Source: Endozoicomonas_A sp049275935 (GTDB lineage Bacteria; Pseudomonadota; Gammaproteobacteria; Pseudomonadales; Endozoicomonadaceae). From it: DNA of 64,000 bases. How positions within the stretch are numbered: position 1 is the stretch's first letter; each line of letters starts with the position of its first letter. The position numbers and the translations under genes were made by a program. The notes under the pieces are model-generated. The model did no database searches and was not told the origin of the DNA. It saw only the letters and a program-made list of their open reading frames with translations. Positions 19,214 to 29,351 of this stretch are shown one piece after another. The stretch covers positions 2,976,001-3,040,000 of the forward strand of contig NZ_CP184830.1 of assembly GCF_049275935.1 (NCBI RefSeq), read 5' to 3'.

Positions 19214-21988
19214 CTACTTACGTGTTCGCATTCCTGACCTTTTAAACTTGTTAATGATAAGGATGACTGCAACCGCCGTAGTAGCCACTACAGCGCCTGC
19301 TGCAATAAGCTCAGTCCGCCAGTCAGAAATCACCGCAGACGATTCCGAAGACCGTAATGCGACACAGGGTTTTTGACGATTGAAGTTTTCAATGCCCAGA
19401 GAGATTTCTTGCATCTGAACCTGCCGACCGCCTTCCTCAGTATCAGGGTTTTCAATGGCCAGGTAAGCTTTATTGCCTACAAATACCAGGCGCATAGACT
19501 CTGCTGCCGCAGGTTTAAATCTGGTGTCAAAACGATGGACGTTGACCTGATCTTCATAAGTAAATACAGACAGTTGTCCATCGCTGTTGTAAATAATGGC
19601 GTGCAGATAATCTTCCGTTGTCATCAGCCTGACGGTTGTAGGTGAATCCGGGGAGCGGGAAGAAAAATCAATCCAGTCATCAATAATAAAAGTACTATCC
19701 ATTTCTCCACTGTCAGCGGCAAACCGACGAATAGAAAGTTTCTCTTCTCCGGGACTGAATGTGGCAACGTAGGTCTGGTCTTTTTGTATCAGGATGTCCA
19801 GCCGAGAGTTGACCGTGTCAATGTTACTGGCGGTTATCAACTTTTTATCATCGTTTTCAGAAGCAGCAGCGGGATTTAGTTTTACGTTGAATTGCAATCG
19901 GTATCTCTGGTTGGCCGTTAACGGGAACTCGAACAGGGTCGTTTTTCCTGACTTTGTTGTTGCAATAATATTGAGGGAAGAGCCTGTGGTTTTGTGAATA
20001 ACCTTTGCTGACAGAGACGGGTATGAGCTCAGTATTTTGGCGTGGGGGCTAGAGGTTGTATAAGTCACAATGCCGCACAAACCAAATTGTTGATCCAGTT
20101 CAGGGCCCTTATAGCGTGCCAGAATTATACCTTCAGGAGCCGATTCAGAAGACGGTTCAGCTTTAATCACAACGTATATATGCTGGTTTTCCGGGTCATA
20201 GGCTTGCAAGAGCGGTGTGCCTTCTGGTGGCGGGCATTGACTTGAGAGGCCGGGCGAATGGGGTGGCAAAGGCTGTGTGGATGTTGGAGTCTGCGAGATG
20301 TCATTGTCTGTACTGCATTCAAATCCTTCTTGTGTGCAGTCAATCCCGGCTAATAAGGCTTGTGATTTGGAGAAAACGTGTAGAAAGGGTAAGTAACCAT
20401 CCCGAGCGTTCCAGACATCAGGATTAAAAGAGGTGGCATTTGAAACACCACCGGGGTCTGCAAACTCACTCAGAGCTGTTGGGAATTTGTTACCACTTAT
20501 TCGGGCCAGCTCACGGTAGGGGATGTTAATGCCTTTGAGCATCGGCAGCTGCGATTCATTACCGGCATTCCAGAGCGTGCTGTTCAATCCGGTCAGGTTT
20601 GATTTGAGAGCACTTTTCGATAGTCTTACGACACCTTTATTACGTCCACTGAATGTCTCACTGGTCCATTGGTACTTTGTGAAAGTATCCAGGTTATGCT
20701 CAATAGGACCTGCCCGGTACACTCTTGCGGCTGCAGGACTGACATAGGACCACGCTCCCTGTTGTGCCTCAACCCGCCCCGTATTGACATTATTGTAAAC
20801 TGAGGCCAAGTGGGCCGCAGCCCCGGTAATACCACCTACGTGGCCATTAACGCCTTTCGTTATGACTGCTCCGGCATTCAGGTTGTCCTGAACGCTTGTA
20901 CCAACCGCTTCCCCGGTAATTCCTCCGGCAGATGCCTGATTGCCGTGAGTCCTGACAGTTCCGACATTGACATTTTGAACAACAGGCGCGTTGATCACGT
21001 CTCCTGCTATTCCACCTGCATAGGTACGCCAACGCTTTGTAGAAATGCTACCCGTATTGAGATTTTTGCTGACCAGGGTTTGCCCGCAAGCATGCCCCAC
21101 TATTCCGCCACTGCTTCCACTTACACTTCCAACTAACCTGGAGTAGGCTCTCGAATAATCTGAAGATATTTTTCCAGTGTTGAGGTTATGTAATACCTTG
21201 GCTGCTTGTGCTTCTCCTGCAACCCCCCCGGAATATTGGCTAAAGCCAACATTAACTTCACCGGTATTGACATTGTTGTTAGCAATGCTGTTGTTTCTCA
21301 GAGCTCCGACAATGCCACCGGCAGGTGAGGCATATAAATTTCTGGAGGCTATTTTTCCGGTATTCAGGTTATTTGACAGGGACGATGCCTGAACCGCCAA
21401 TCCGGCGATACCGCCTGCGCTGGCATCTGCGGTCGTGATAACGGTTCCGGTGTTTACGCTGTCGTGTATAATGCTATCAGTAACACTGCCCGCTACACCT
21501 CCGGCATGACTGAGAGAACCAATGGTTTTGACGGCTCCGTCATAATTGACTACTTCTTCAATCCTGCTGCCTTTCAACTCTCCCACAAGGGCACCTGCCG
21601 GGCTTGTAAATCCGGTACTGGTCACTTTTGGCTCTTTAAGCAGGATCTGCCTGATGGTGCTGTTTTGCAGTGACCCGAAAAAGCCTGAGGTCGTGTTATC
21701 GGTTGAAGTTGAAACCTTGAGTCCGGAAATAACGTGGCCGTTGCCATTCAGAGTGAGAGAAAACGGAACGGACGCATTGCCGATGGGTTTCCAGAGAAAT
21801 TGGCTCAGGTCAATATTACTGGTTAACTGATAGTCACCTTTGACCGGATGGTCAGCATTCAGGTATTGATTGAAATTATTATTGTTCAGCTCGACAGTGT
21901 CAGCCCAACTGCTGCAGTCCGGAAAACAGGCGACAAGCGACACTAATAGCAAAGACGATCTTTCACCGACAGTCAGGCTTCTATTCAT
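19214..21988 (-). CDS. GLUG-type repeat surface protein (paralog 4)
   Basis: 924 residues, intact. Signal peptide (SSLLLVSLVACF..WA-DT), VELNNNNFNQYLNADHPVKG opening, GLUG-like repeats with NxNTG and GGI(V/T)G signatures over about 100-480, almost no Ser/Thr linker, then CPPPEGTPLLQAYDPENQHI and the delta-60-like module, one membrane span (ELIAAGAVVATTAVAVILII) and a basic tail. The C-terminal halves of paralogs 3 and 4 are almost identical at DNA level, pointing to a recent duplication or gene conversion. Role in attachment is inferred. Confidence 0.83.
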   Translation of the reverse strand: MNRSLTVGERSSLLLVSLVACFPDCSSWADTVELNNNNFNQYLNADHPVKGDYQLTSNIDLSQFLWKPIGNASVPFSLTLNGNGHVISGLKVSTSTDNTTSGFFGSLQNSTIRQILLKEPKVTSTGFTSPAGALVGELKGSRIEEVVNYDGAVKTIGSLSHAGGVAGSVTDSIIHDSVNTGTVITTADASAGGIAGLAVQASSLSNNLNTGKIASRNLYASPAGGIVGALRNNSIANNNVNTGEVNVGFSQYSGGVAGEAQAAKVLHNLNTGKISSDYSRAYSRLVGSVSGSSGGIVGHACGQTLVSKNLNTGSISTKRWRTYAGGIAGDVINAPVVQNVNVGTVRTHGNQASAGGITGEAVGTSVQDNLNAGAVITKGVNGHVGGITGAAAHLASVYNNVNTGRVEAQQGAWSYVSPAAARVYRAGPIEHNLDTFTKYQWTSETFSGRNKGVVRLSKSALKSNLTGLNSTLWNAGNESQLPMLKGINIPYRELARISGNKFPTALSEFADPGGVSNATSFNPDVWNARDGYLPFLHVFSKSQALLAGIDCTQEGFECSTDNDISQTPTSTQPLPPHSPGLSSQCPPPEGTPLLQAYDPENQHIYVVIKAEPSSESAPEGIILARYKGPELDQQFGLCGIVTYTTSSPHAKILSSYPSLSAKVIHKTTGSSLNIIATTKSGKTTLFEFPLTANQRYRLQFNVKLNPAAASENDDKKLITASNIDTVNSRLDILIQKDQTYVATFSPGEEKLSIRRFAADSGEMDSTFIIDDWIDFSSRSPDSPTTVRLMTTEDYLHAIIYNSDGQLSVFTYEDQVNVHRFDTRFKPAAAESMRLVFVGNKAYLAIENPDTEEGGRQVQMQEISLGIENFNRQKPCVALRSSESSAVISDWRTELIAAGAVVATTAVAVILIINKFKRSGMRTRK

Positions 21989-22158
21989 ACGGGTACTGCG
22001 ATAAGAATAATGATAACAACCACTCGAGTCTGTATGTATAGACTACGGGGCGTCATCATGCAGAAAGATTCCAGGCACCCCATTGACTGGGTCAGAGTCG
22101 CCTTGAAGCTGGCAGAAGAAAAATCCGAATGGTTTTTAAGGCTGGCTGCTGTTGCTAT

Positions 22159-24171
22159 TCAGTCGCTCAACCGGCTGCGTAACATCGCCAGAGCTGCATT
22201 ACCGGTCAGGGCATTCTGTTCCTTACTGGCCTTCTCGCCGAATCCTGTATATTCCAGGTCTTCCTGTGGCAGTTCGTCGAGGAAACGACTGGGTGTGGTA
22301 TCAATGATTTCACCGTACTGCTTTCGCTGCCCTGCCAGCGTCATGGTCAAAGTCTTTCTGGCGCGGGTGATGCCGACGTAAGTCAGTCGTCGTTCTTCTT
22401 CAATATTGTCTTCTTCAATGCTGGTACGGTGGGGCAGAAGGTCCTCTTCCATACCCATCATGAATACATAGGGGTACTCAAGCCCCTTGGAAGCATGAAG
22501 CGTTAACAGTTGTACCTTGTCGTTATCTTCTTCCTCTTCCTGCCGTTCCATCATATCTCTGAGAATCAGTCGGGCGATGGCATCTTCAACCGTAGCATCT
22601 TCGTCGCCTCTTTCGAGAGTCTGTTGCAGTGAGTCAATCAGGAACCAGACATTGCCCATGCGTTTCTCTGCCCCTGCAGGCGTTGCTGTGGTCTGCATCA
22701 GCCAGTTTTCATAGTCGCAGTCGTTAATCATTTCACGGATGGCGGCAATGGGGTCTTCATCGGTCTGGCAGCGGCGGGATACCGAATCCAGCCACTGGGT
22801 AAAGTTGCGTAGCTTCTCGACATACTTGGGCGACAGGTCTTCCTGAAGACCCATTTCCTGCGAGGCAGCGTACAAACTCAGGTTGTGAGTACCGGCGTAA
22901 TTGCCCAGTTTTTCCAACGTAGCAGGGCCTATCTCCCGACGGGGGATGTTGACAACACGCAGGAAGGCGTTGTCATCATCCTGATTCACCAGCAGTCGGA
23001 GATAAGCCATCATGTCTTTGACTTCAGCGCGGGCGAAGAATGAAGTGCCGCCATTGATGCGGTAAGGAATTTGATGATGCTGAAGCTTCATTTCCAGCAA
23101 GCGAGACTGGAAGTTGCCTCGATACAGCACCGCGTAATCTTTCCAGTGGGTACCGTTTTTTAGTTTCTGGGTCAGTATTTCGGTAGCAATGCGTTCACAT
23201 TCCATCTCGTCATTACGGCATCGAATAACCCGAATAGTCTCCCCCATGCCCAGTTCGCTCCACAGCGTTTTTTCAAACACGTGGGGATTATTGGCAATCA
23301 GGGTATTGGCCGCTTTCAGGATACGGCTGGTGGAGCGGTAATTCTGTTCGAGCTTGATAACTCTTAACGAAGGATAATCGTCCTTGAGCAGTGCCAGGTT
23401 TTCAGGACGGGCACCACGCCAGGCGTAAATGGACTGATCATCGTCACCTACCACGGTGAGTTTGCCCCGGTCTCCTACCAGTCGACTGATCAATTCATAC
23501 TGGGCACCATTGGTATCCTGATATTCGTCGACCAGCAAATAGTGGGTTTTGTTCTGCCAGCGCTCCAGAACTTCCGGATGCTCACGGAACAACATGACCG
23601 GTTGCAGAATCAAATCATCAAAATCGACCGCATTAAAGGCTTTTAACGTGCGGTTATAATGTTCATAAACCCGAGCAGCGAGTTGCTCGTTGGGCTGACG
23701 GGCATTGTCCATGGCCTGTGGGGGCAGAATCAGGTCATTCTTCCAGTTGGAGATCATGTGCTGGACGGCATCAACGCTCTCTTCGTCTGATCCCATTTCC
23801 CGCTGCATCAATTCGCCTATCAGAGCGTGGGCATCCTGGGCATCAAAAATGGAAAAGCCCGGCTTGTATCCCAGCGTCTTGCATTCCTTGCGGATCAGGT
23901 TGAGCCCCAGGTTGTGAAAGGTTGAAACCGTCAAGCCGTAGGAGGCCCTGCCCTTGACCAGTCTGCCGACACGCTCTTTCATTTCCCGTGCGGCCTTGTT
24001 GGTGAAGGTCACGGCAATGATATTGCGGGCATTGATACCACATTCCTGAATCAGGTAAGCGATTTTGGTGGTGATCACACTGGTTTTGCCACTGCCCGCA
24101 CCGGCCAGAACCAGCAAAGGGGTATCAATGTATTTGACGGCTTCGGCCTGTCGGTCGTTGAGTCTGTGCAC
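22159..24171 (-). CDS. rep: ATP-dependent DNA helicase Rep
   Basis: 670 residues, the family's usual length. It is a 3'-5' UvrD-like superfamily 1 helicase that helps replication forks pass protein roadblocks. Motifs: Walker A AGAGSGKT (23-30), VTFTNKAAREMKERV, DEYQDTN (Walker B), DDQSIYAWRGA, LEQNYRS, and near the C-terminus HASKGLEYPYVFM and EEERRLTYVGITRAR. The ATG at 24171 matches the usual MxRLNxxQ start. Nothing unusual; this is a stable housekeeping gene bordering the surface-protein cluster. Confidence 0.96.
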   Translation of the reverse strand: MHRLNDRQAEAVKYIDTPLLVLAGAGSGKTSVITTKIAYLIQECGINARNIIAVTFTNKAAREMKERVGRLVKGRASYGLTVSTFHNLGLNLIRKECKTLGYKPGFSIFDAQDAHALIGELMQREMGSDEESVDAVQHMISNWKNDLILPPQAMDNARQPNEQLAARVYEHYNRTLKAFNAVDFDDLILQPVMLFREHPEVLERWQNKTHYLLVDEYQDTNGAQYELISRLVGDRGKLTVVGDDDQSIYAWRGARPENLALLKDDYPSLRVIKLEQNYRSTSRILKAANTLIANNPHVFEKTLWSELGMGETIRVIRCRNDEMECERIATEILTQKLKNGTHWKDYAVLYRGNFQSRLLEMKLQHHQIPYRINGGTSFFARAEVKDMMAYLRLLVNQDDDNAFLRVVNIPRREIGPATLEKLGNYAGTHNLSLYAASQEMGLQEDLSPKYVEKLRNFTQWLDSVSRRCQTDEDPIAAIREMINDCDYENWLMQTTATPAGAEKRMGNVWFLIDSLQQTLERGDEDATVEDAIARLILRDMMERQEEEEDNDKVQLLTLHASKGLEYPYVFMMGMEEDLLPHRTSIEEDNIEEERRLTYVGITRARKTLTMTLAGQRKQYGEIIDTTPSRFLDELPQEDLEYTGFGEKASKEQNALTGNAALAMLRSRLSD

Positions 24172-24332
24172 GGGGGGTCGCTTTGGTGTTGTGTCTTGAG
24201 CTGAGAGGATCAGTATATCAGGAATCTGGCTGTACCGTTGTCTGTTTTAAAATTGACATAAAGGCTCTCTGGCACCATTCTGGTCACAGGATCAATATAA
24301 CAATGACAAAAATTCAAGTGGTTTTTGAGCCT

Positions 24333-25097
24333 ATGAAATTTCGTTTTATTTTCAGTGTGCTGTCACTGCTGTCAGTCTCTTTAACTGCTCAGGGTACTTT
24401 TTCTATTGTTGCCGTTGACCCTGTTACCAGAGAAGTTGGGGCTGCCGGGGCAACCTGTTCTCCTCTAAGCGCCTTCCAGCGTACAGAAGCCGATTTTTTA
24501 TCACGACTGCATCCGGGCAAAGGTGTCATCGTGAGTCAGGCTTTTTACCACGAAGTCAATCAGCAAAATGCCAGCAAAAAGATGGATGAGGGTATGAGTC
24601 CCGAGCAAATCATTCGCTGGCTAAAGGCCAATGACGTGGATCAATTCCCATCCGCCCGGCAGTACGGCATTGTCGATTTTGATGCTGCCAATCATCCACG
24701 GTCTGCTGCTTTTACGGGAGAAGATGTCTTTATTGCAGATGGACATCGTACGGGAAACCATTATGTGATTCTGGGAAATTCTCTATTACATGAAGCAGTA
24801 TTGGATAATATGGAAGATAGTTTTAACGGTACCCAGGGCAGTCTGGCTGATAAACTCGTGGCCGCCATACAGGGCGCTAATTTTGCTGGTGCCGATCGCC
24901 GCTGTTCTTCTAAAGGGGTTTCCTCATTATTCTCTTTTTTGGTGGTTGCCCGACCTGATGACACCGAAGAGAACTACTACGTCGATTTGGGCGTAGCGTC
25001 CGTTCCCGCAGGTGTCGATCCGATCAATGAGCTTCAGGCTCAGTTTGACAAATGGAAAGCATCTATTTCCGGGAAGCAGGTGCATCAAGACCTTTGA
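24333..25097 (+). CDS. Secreted DUF1028 family protein
   Basis: 254 residues from the ATG at 24333, which begins a signal peptide (FRFIFSVLSLLSVSLTAQG); an in-frame ATG at 24183 would place 50 unlikely residues before it. The DUF1028 hallmark is FSIVAVDPVTREVGAAGATCSPL at the mature N-terminus, reminiscent of an Ntn-hydrolase-like fold, and GNSLLHEAVLDNM in the middle. Function is unknown. Cys residues in GATCS and DRRCSS could form a disulphide. Monocistronic. Confidence 0.82.
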   Translation: MKFRFIFSVLSLLSVSLTAQGTFSIVAVDPVTREVGAAGATCSPLSAFQRTEADFLSRLHPGKGVIVSQAFYHEVNQQNASKKMDEGMSPEQIIRWLKANDVDQFPSARQYGIVDFDAANHPRSAAFTGEDVFIADGHRTGNHYVILGNSLLHEAVLDNMEDSFNGTQGSLADKLVAAIQGANFAGADRRCSSKGVSSLFSFLVVARPDDTEENYYVDLGVASVPAGVDPINELQAQFDKWKASISGKQVHQDL

Positions 25098-25189
25098 TAT
25101 CCTCCCCGTCGTAAAAATATTCTGCTTCCCATGCTTCATCGTGGGAACGAATCAATCACGTTCCCACAGACCAGCGAGTTTTGAGTGCT

Positions 25190-26917
25190 TCAGGAGTGCT
25201 TCCACTTCTGGGTTCTGTTCAATAGCAATTTACCCAACGTCATATGAGCTATCTTGACGCAGGCTGCGGTTGCCAGAATCAAAACCGCCATGGCTGCGGC
25301 CGGGCCTGTTTGTCCGGCATCTTCCATATTCATTACAGAAACGGAAGCCAGCATAGTATCCGTGGAGTAAAGGAAAACAACAGCCGACGTGGTGGTCAGG
25401 GCGTTGACGAAAAGGTAGATCGCTATATCCAGCAAAGCAGGCGTGCAGACCGGCAGGGATACTTTCAGGAAAGCTTTATACTGTGGAATCTTGAGTGATG
25501 CGGCTACCTGTTCGATCTCGGCGGGTAACTTCTTCAGAGCGGTCAATGCCGTCAGGTGCCCGACAGTGAAATAGTGGGCCACGGTGTTGATAACCAGAAT
25601 AGCCATGGTTCCATAGAGTATACCCAGCGGATTACCGGCCTGATTAAAGAAGAAGATATAACCCAGACCCAGCACCATACCGGGTACTGCCATCGGCAAC
25701 ATGGCCATAATGTGGATAAAGTGCCTTAGTATGGGGGGTAACTTACTTTTTTCCACATTGTAAGCGGTAATGAAAATAATCAGGGTTCCGGCAATAGCCG
25801 TATAGAACGCCATTTCCAGAGAGTTGAAATAGGGTTCCCAGCCATTGGCACTGAACCTTTCAAACTGATAGTTGTTCCAGGATAGCTCCATATTCCAGGG
25901 CCAGAAAGTGACCAATGAGCCATAAATCGCCATGCCCACCACGGCCAAAATGGCCAGAGAGACCAGGCTACAGAGCAGGAAGAAAATGCTGTCCTTCACG
26001 GGGTTTCGCTCGGGCTGGAAATTGACTGAGCGAGCGCCAAACAATTCCTTCTGTTTTTTCTGCACTCTGTGATCAATCACAAAAGCCAATAGAGCGGGTA
26101 TCAGCAAAAGCACACTGATGACAGCGCCCATGGCAAAGTTCTGCTGACCGGCGACCTGTTTATAGATGTCGGTAGCCAGTACGTTATATTGGCCACCAAT
26201 CACTTTCGGGACACCAAAGTCGGTTACGACCAGGGTGAATACGACAGTGACCGTGCTGATCAAACCAAACTTGGCAGCTGGAAGCGTGACTGTTGTAAAC
26301 GTTCTGAATGGAGAGGTACCCATGGAGCGAGCTGCTTCATAGAGTCTGGCGTCGGATGTTGAAAGCGCCGTGGTAAGAATTAGCAGTGCATGGGGAAAGG
26401 TCCAGAAAGCCAGACCCATAACAATACCGGGCAGACCATAAATAGAGTGACCAAACAGCAGGTCTACAGCCACCCCCTGATTACCAAACAGATAAATCAT
26501 ACTGATGGCAGGCAACAGGGAAGGTGCCAGTATGGGTAACATGCCCATTACTTTGAAGAGCGGTTTCAAAGGCATCTGGGTTCGTGTCAGTCCGTAAGCA
26601 AACAGGAATGACAAGCTAACGACTATTGTCGTAACAATAACACCGACTTTCAGCGTGTTGCCAATGGAATGACTCAGGGCCGGGTTGCCAAGATACTCAG
26701 CAAAGTAACTCAGACCAATAAACGCCCCATTGCTGTCCTGAACGCTTCTTGCCAGCATGGCCAGGAGTGGCAGAAGCAGTGAAATGATCAGATAGAGAGC
26801 AACCGCTCCGATGACCAGCCCAAGAATCCATTGATCCCTGCTGATGGCTGGCAGCAGAGGCTTCCGGCCCAGTGCTGGAGAGTTTGCATCCGCTGGGGTG
26901 TGTGTAGATAGACTCAT
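25190..26917 (-). CDS. 2-aminoethylphosphonate ABC transporter permease (fused two-domain)
   Basis: About 575 residues from ATG 26917 (MSLSTHTPAD); in-frame ATGs at 26953 and 26968 would overlap the ATPase gene end. Two permease halves, each with an EAA-type loop (LYEAARSMGTSPFRTFTTVTLPAA in the first, EIEQVAASLKIPQYKAFLKVSLPV in the second), so one polypeptide supplies both halves of the channel, as in the putative AEP transporter family (PhnU2-like). It sits downstream of the ATPase and binding-protein genes in the same direction and imports AEP into the cytoplasm. Substrate is assigned from the neighbouring phnW/phnR genes. Confidence 0.88.
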   Translation of the reverse strand: MSLSTHTPADANSPALGRKPLLPAISRDQWILGLVIGAVALYLIISLLLPLLAMLARSVQDSNGAFIGLSYFAEYLGNPALSHSIGNTLKVGVIVTTIVVSLSFLFAYGLTRTQMPLKPLFKVMGMLPILAPSLLPAISMIYLFGNQGVAVDLLFGHSIYGLPGIVMGLAFWTFPHALLILTTALSTSDARLYEAARSMGTSPFRTFTTVTLPAAKFGLISTVTVVFTLVVTDFGVPKVIGGQYNVLATDIYKQVAGQQNFAMGAVISVLLLIPALLAFVIDHRVQKKQKELFGARSVNFQPERNPVKDSIFFLLCSLVSLAILAVVGMAIYGSLVTFWPWNMELSWNNYQFERFSANGWEPYFNSLEMAFYTAIAGTLIIFITAYNVEKSKLPPILRHFIHIMAMLPMAVPGMVLGLGYIFFFNQAGNPLGILYGTMAILVINTVAHYFTVGHLTALTALKKLPAEIEQVAASLKIPQYKAFLKVSLPVCTPALLDIAIYLFVNALTTTSAVVFLYSTDTMLASVSVMNMEDAGQTGPAAAMAVLILATAACVKIAHMTLGKLLLNRTQKWKHS

Positions 26918-26933
26918 ATTTAAAGCGGGCTCA

Positions 26934-27992
26934 TCATGCTGCAGGGAAGACATGGATATGTTTTTCACTCAGGGACAACCGATTCTGGCTCCCCGGTTCC
27001 AGCTTAAGGCCAGCCAGCTGGTGGACAGGTACATCGACTTTAATCAGTCGCTCACTGCTCCAGCCAACAGGGCTGCACTCTGCACGAACAAAGGAGCCCT
27101 GAAACTCCAGACTTTCAACACTGACTGGCAAAGCAGACTGACCTTCACTGAAGCTCAGGTCTTCCGGACGAATCCCCAGAATCACTTTTCTCGTTGTTGA
27201 CTCAGTCACTGGCAGAGAGAGTGGCTGGTTGGCCAGTACGACCTGATTCTTTTTGTTGGTATCACCTTCCAGAAAGTTCATGGCGCCAACAAATTCAGCA
27301 ACGAAGCGAGAGGCTGGCTGTTTGTAAATTTCTTCCGGTGTGCCTATCTGTTCTATGTTTCCGTGATTCATCACCACGATGCGATCAGCCATAGCCATGG
27401 CTTCTTCCTGGTCATGGGTCACTATAATGGTGGTAATGCCCAGTTTTCTTTGCAGCTTACAGATCGTTTCCCGCAACTTGATTCTGACTTTGGCATCCAG
27501 GGCCGAGAGGGGTTCATCGAGCAACAACAACCCCGGAGAGAGTGCCAGAGCCCTTGCCAGTGCTACACGCTGTTGTTGACCGCCAGAAAGCTGAGAGGGA
27601 AATTTGGGGCCGGAATCCTGCAGGCCGATAATATCCAGCCATTGGTTCACGCTGCCCTCAACTTCACGTTTGGATTGACCCTGGTTTTTCAAACCAAAAC
27701 CGATATTTTCTGAAACACTCAGGTTGGGGAACAGGGCATAGGATTGAAAGACAATGCCGAAGTCTCTTTGTTCAGGTGGGAGTGCTGTTATGTTGGTGCC
27801 ATCCTGCCAGATCTCTCCCTGTTTACAGGCTTCCAATCCGGCAATCATTCTCAACAGCGTCGTCTTTCCGCAACCCGAGGGGCCGAGAAAACAGATGAAT
27901 TCACCCTTATTAACGGACAGGGAAATCTCTTTGAGAGCGGTGAAATCGCCGAAGCGTTTCCCCAGGTTTTCGATGGTGAGAAAGGGTTTCAT
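26934..27992 (-). CDS. 2-aminoethylphosphonate ABC transporter ATP-binding protein
   Basis: 352 residues. ABC ATPase with Walker A GPSGCGKTT (37-45), signature LSGGQQQRVALARAL, Walker B LLLLDEPLSALD and an H-loop ending in IIVTHDQEEAMAM, followed by a TOBE-type regulatory domain (GIRPEDLSF onward). It powers uptake by the adjacent permease. This resembles the PhnT2-type ATPases found next to phnW. The reading frame ends just before the permease start; the three transporter genes probably form one operon. Confidence 0.9.
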   Translation of the reverse strand: MKPFLTIENLGKRFGDFTALKEISLSVNKGEFICFLGPSGCGKTTLLRMIAGLEACKQGEIWQDGTNITALPPEQRDFGIVFQSYALFPNLSVSENIGFGLKNQGQSKREVEGSVNQWLDIIGLQDSGPKFPSQLSGGQQQRVALARALALSPGLLLLDEPLSALDAKVRIKLRETICKLQRKLGITTIIVTHDQEEAMAMADRIVVMNHGNIEQIGTPEEIYKQPASRFVAEFVGAMNFLEGDTNKKNQVVLANQPLSLPVTESTTRKVILGIRPEDLSFSEGQSALPVSVESLEFQGSFVRAECSPVGWSSERLIKVDVPVHQLAGLKLEPGSQNRLSLSEKHIHVFPAA

Positions 27993-28079
27993 AGCGTTAA
28001 CTTCCTAAAGCTCCAAACCTGAAAAGCCGTTTATTCCCGTTGGGGAATAAACGGCACTTTCTGTGTAACTAGTGTGATA

Positions 28080-29102
28080 TCACGACTTGGGTTCGGACAT
28101 ATGATCGAAACGCTTGGACCACTCAGCAAGTACAGTCTCACGCTCACTGGCCATTTCACCAAAGTCCAGATCCACCATGGCGCTTTCTACATCTGGATAG
28201 TTAGGTACTTCTTTACGGACGTCTTTGTGACCGACAACGGGGTAAGCCTCTACATAATGCTCATTCGCTTCCTGGCTGAGAGACCAGTCGATCAGTTTTT
28301 TTGCAGCTGCAGCCTTGTCGGTACCTGCAACCAGACCCACTGACTCCACATCCCAGCCAATGCCACCTTTTGGCAGAATCAGATCCAGTGGCGCGCCCTG
28401 GCTTTTCAGTTGAGCTCCACGAACTGCCATGGAAATACCAATAGCCACTTCACCCATGGCAGCCTGAACACAGGGCTTGGAACCTGAGTGAGTGTATTGG
28501 GACATGTTGTTGTTCAGCTTATCCATATAGGCCCAGCCTTTGTCTTCACCCATGCTCTGCAGCCAGGCGGAAACCTGCATATAGCCAGTGCCGGAAGAGG
28601 CCGGGTTAGGCATGGCAATCTGGCCCTGATAGACCGGATCAAGCAGGTCTTGCCAGGATTGAGGCTTGGGCAGTTTTTTGGCTGCGGCTACCGCTTCGTT
28701 GTAGCAAATGACATTGAAATAGGCCTGGTTGCCAAACCAGGCTTTAGCGGCATCAGGATCAACCAGCTGAGTCTTGATTTGATCCAGACCTCTGGGCTTG
28801 TAGGTGCCCAGTACGCCTTCGTCCTTCAGCAGTGCCATGCTGGAACCGGCCAGACCCCATACGACGTCTGCCCTGCTGTTATCTTTTTCTGCCAGCAGTT
28901 TAGCGGTCATGATACCGGTAGAGTCCCGTACCCATTTGATGCTGATATCGGGATTATCCTGCTCAAAGGCTTTCTTGTAGCGATTCAGAATGTCGGTCTC
29001 AAAAGCAGTATAAACCGTCAATTCCACAGGAGATGCAGCGAAAGATGAAGCGCTGAAAATTGAAGTTGTTGCCAGGGTCAGGGCTGTCAGGTGTTTTTTC
29101 AT
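28080..29102 (-). CDS. 2-aminoethylphosphonate ABC transporter substrate-binding protein
   Basis: 340 residues. Signal peptide (HLTALTALTLATTSIFSASSFA-AS region) directs it to the periplasm. It is a Fe3+/spermidine-type binding protein (ELTVYTAFETDILNRYKKAFE, then PNPASSGTGYMQVSAWLQSMG and AVRGAQLKSQGAPLDLILPKGG). It matches the PhnS2-like group that captures AEP for the permease and ATPase genes lying 87 bases downstream. Probably the first gene of the transporter operon. Confidence 0.88.
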   Translation of the reverse strand: MKKHLTALTLATTSIFSASSFAASPVELTVYTAFETDILNRYKKAFEQDNPDISIKWVRDSTGIMTAKLLAEKDNSRADVVWGLAGSSMALLKDEGVLGTYKPRGLDQIKTQLVDPDAAKAWFGNQAYFNVICYNEAVAAAKKLPKPQSWQDLLDPVYQGQIAMPNPASSGTGYMQVSAWLQSMGEDKGWAYMDKLNNNMSQYTHSGSKPCVQAAMGEVAIGISMAVRGAQLKSQGAPLDLILPKGGIGWDVESVGLVAGTDKAAAAKKLIDWSLSQEANEHYVEAYPVVGHKDVRKEVPNYPDVESAMVDLDFGEMASERETVLAEWSKRFDHMSEPKS

Positions 29103-29351
29103 GGAGCTCTCTCCAGTCGGATAATCATTTTGTTCTGGCTAAGACCAGAAGGGATATCGCGATTCTACGAGAGAGAAATGACTAAAATATTACAGATCTT
29201 TTTCGACTCTGTGACAGTTTCCTGCAACATGGCCAACTCCTGGTCGTCGGAGGCTGTGCAATCAGGCGGCGGTTCGGCAGAGTGCCCAGAACCAGGGCGG
29301 GGTCTTTGGCACCATTATTACGGTGGCGGGGATTGGGGCTGCTGCGCTGTT
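29103..29351. other. Gap with a fragment duplicated from the FAD oxidoreductase gene
   Basis: The segment at about 29220-29256 (tgcaacatggccaactcctg and onward) repeats 31437-31473, which lies inside the FAD oxidoreductase gene, with one or two differences. The rest, up to 29351, contains no intact gene. Probably debris of an old duplication. Confidence 0.55.

Noticed and set aside
16471..20747. Many 60-120 codon plus-strand frames opposite the surface-protein genes
   Set aside because: Their sequence repeats from paralog to paralog only because the coding strand does; no ribosome-binding sites.
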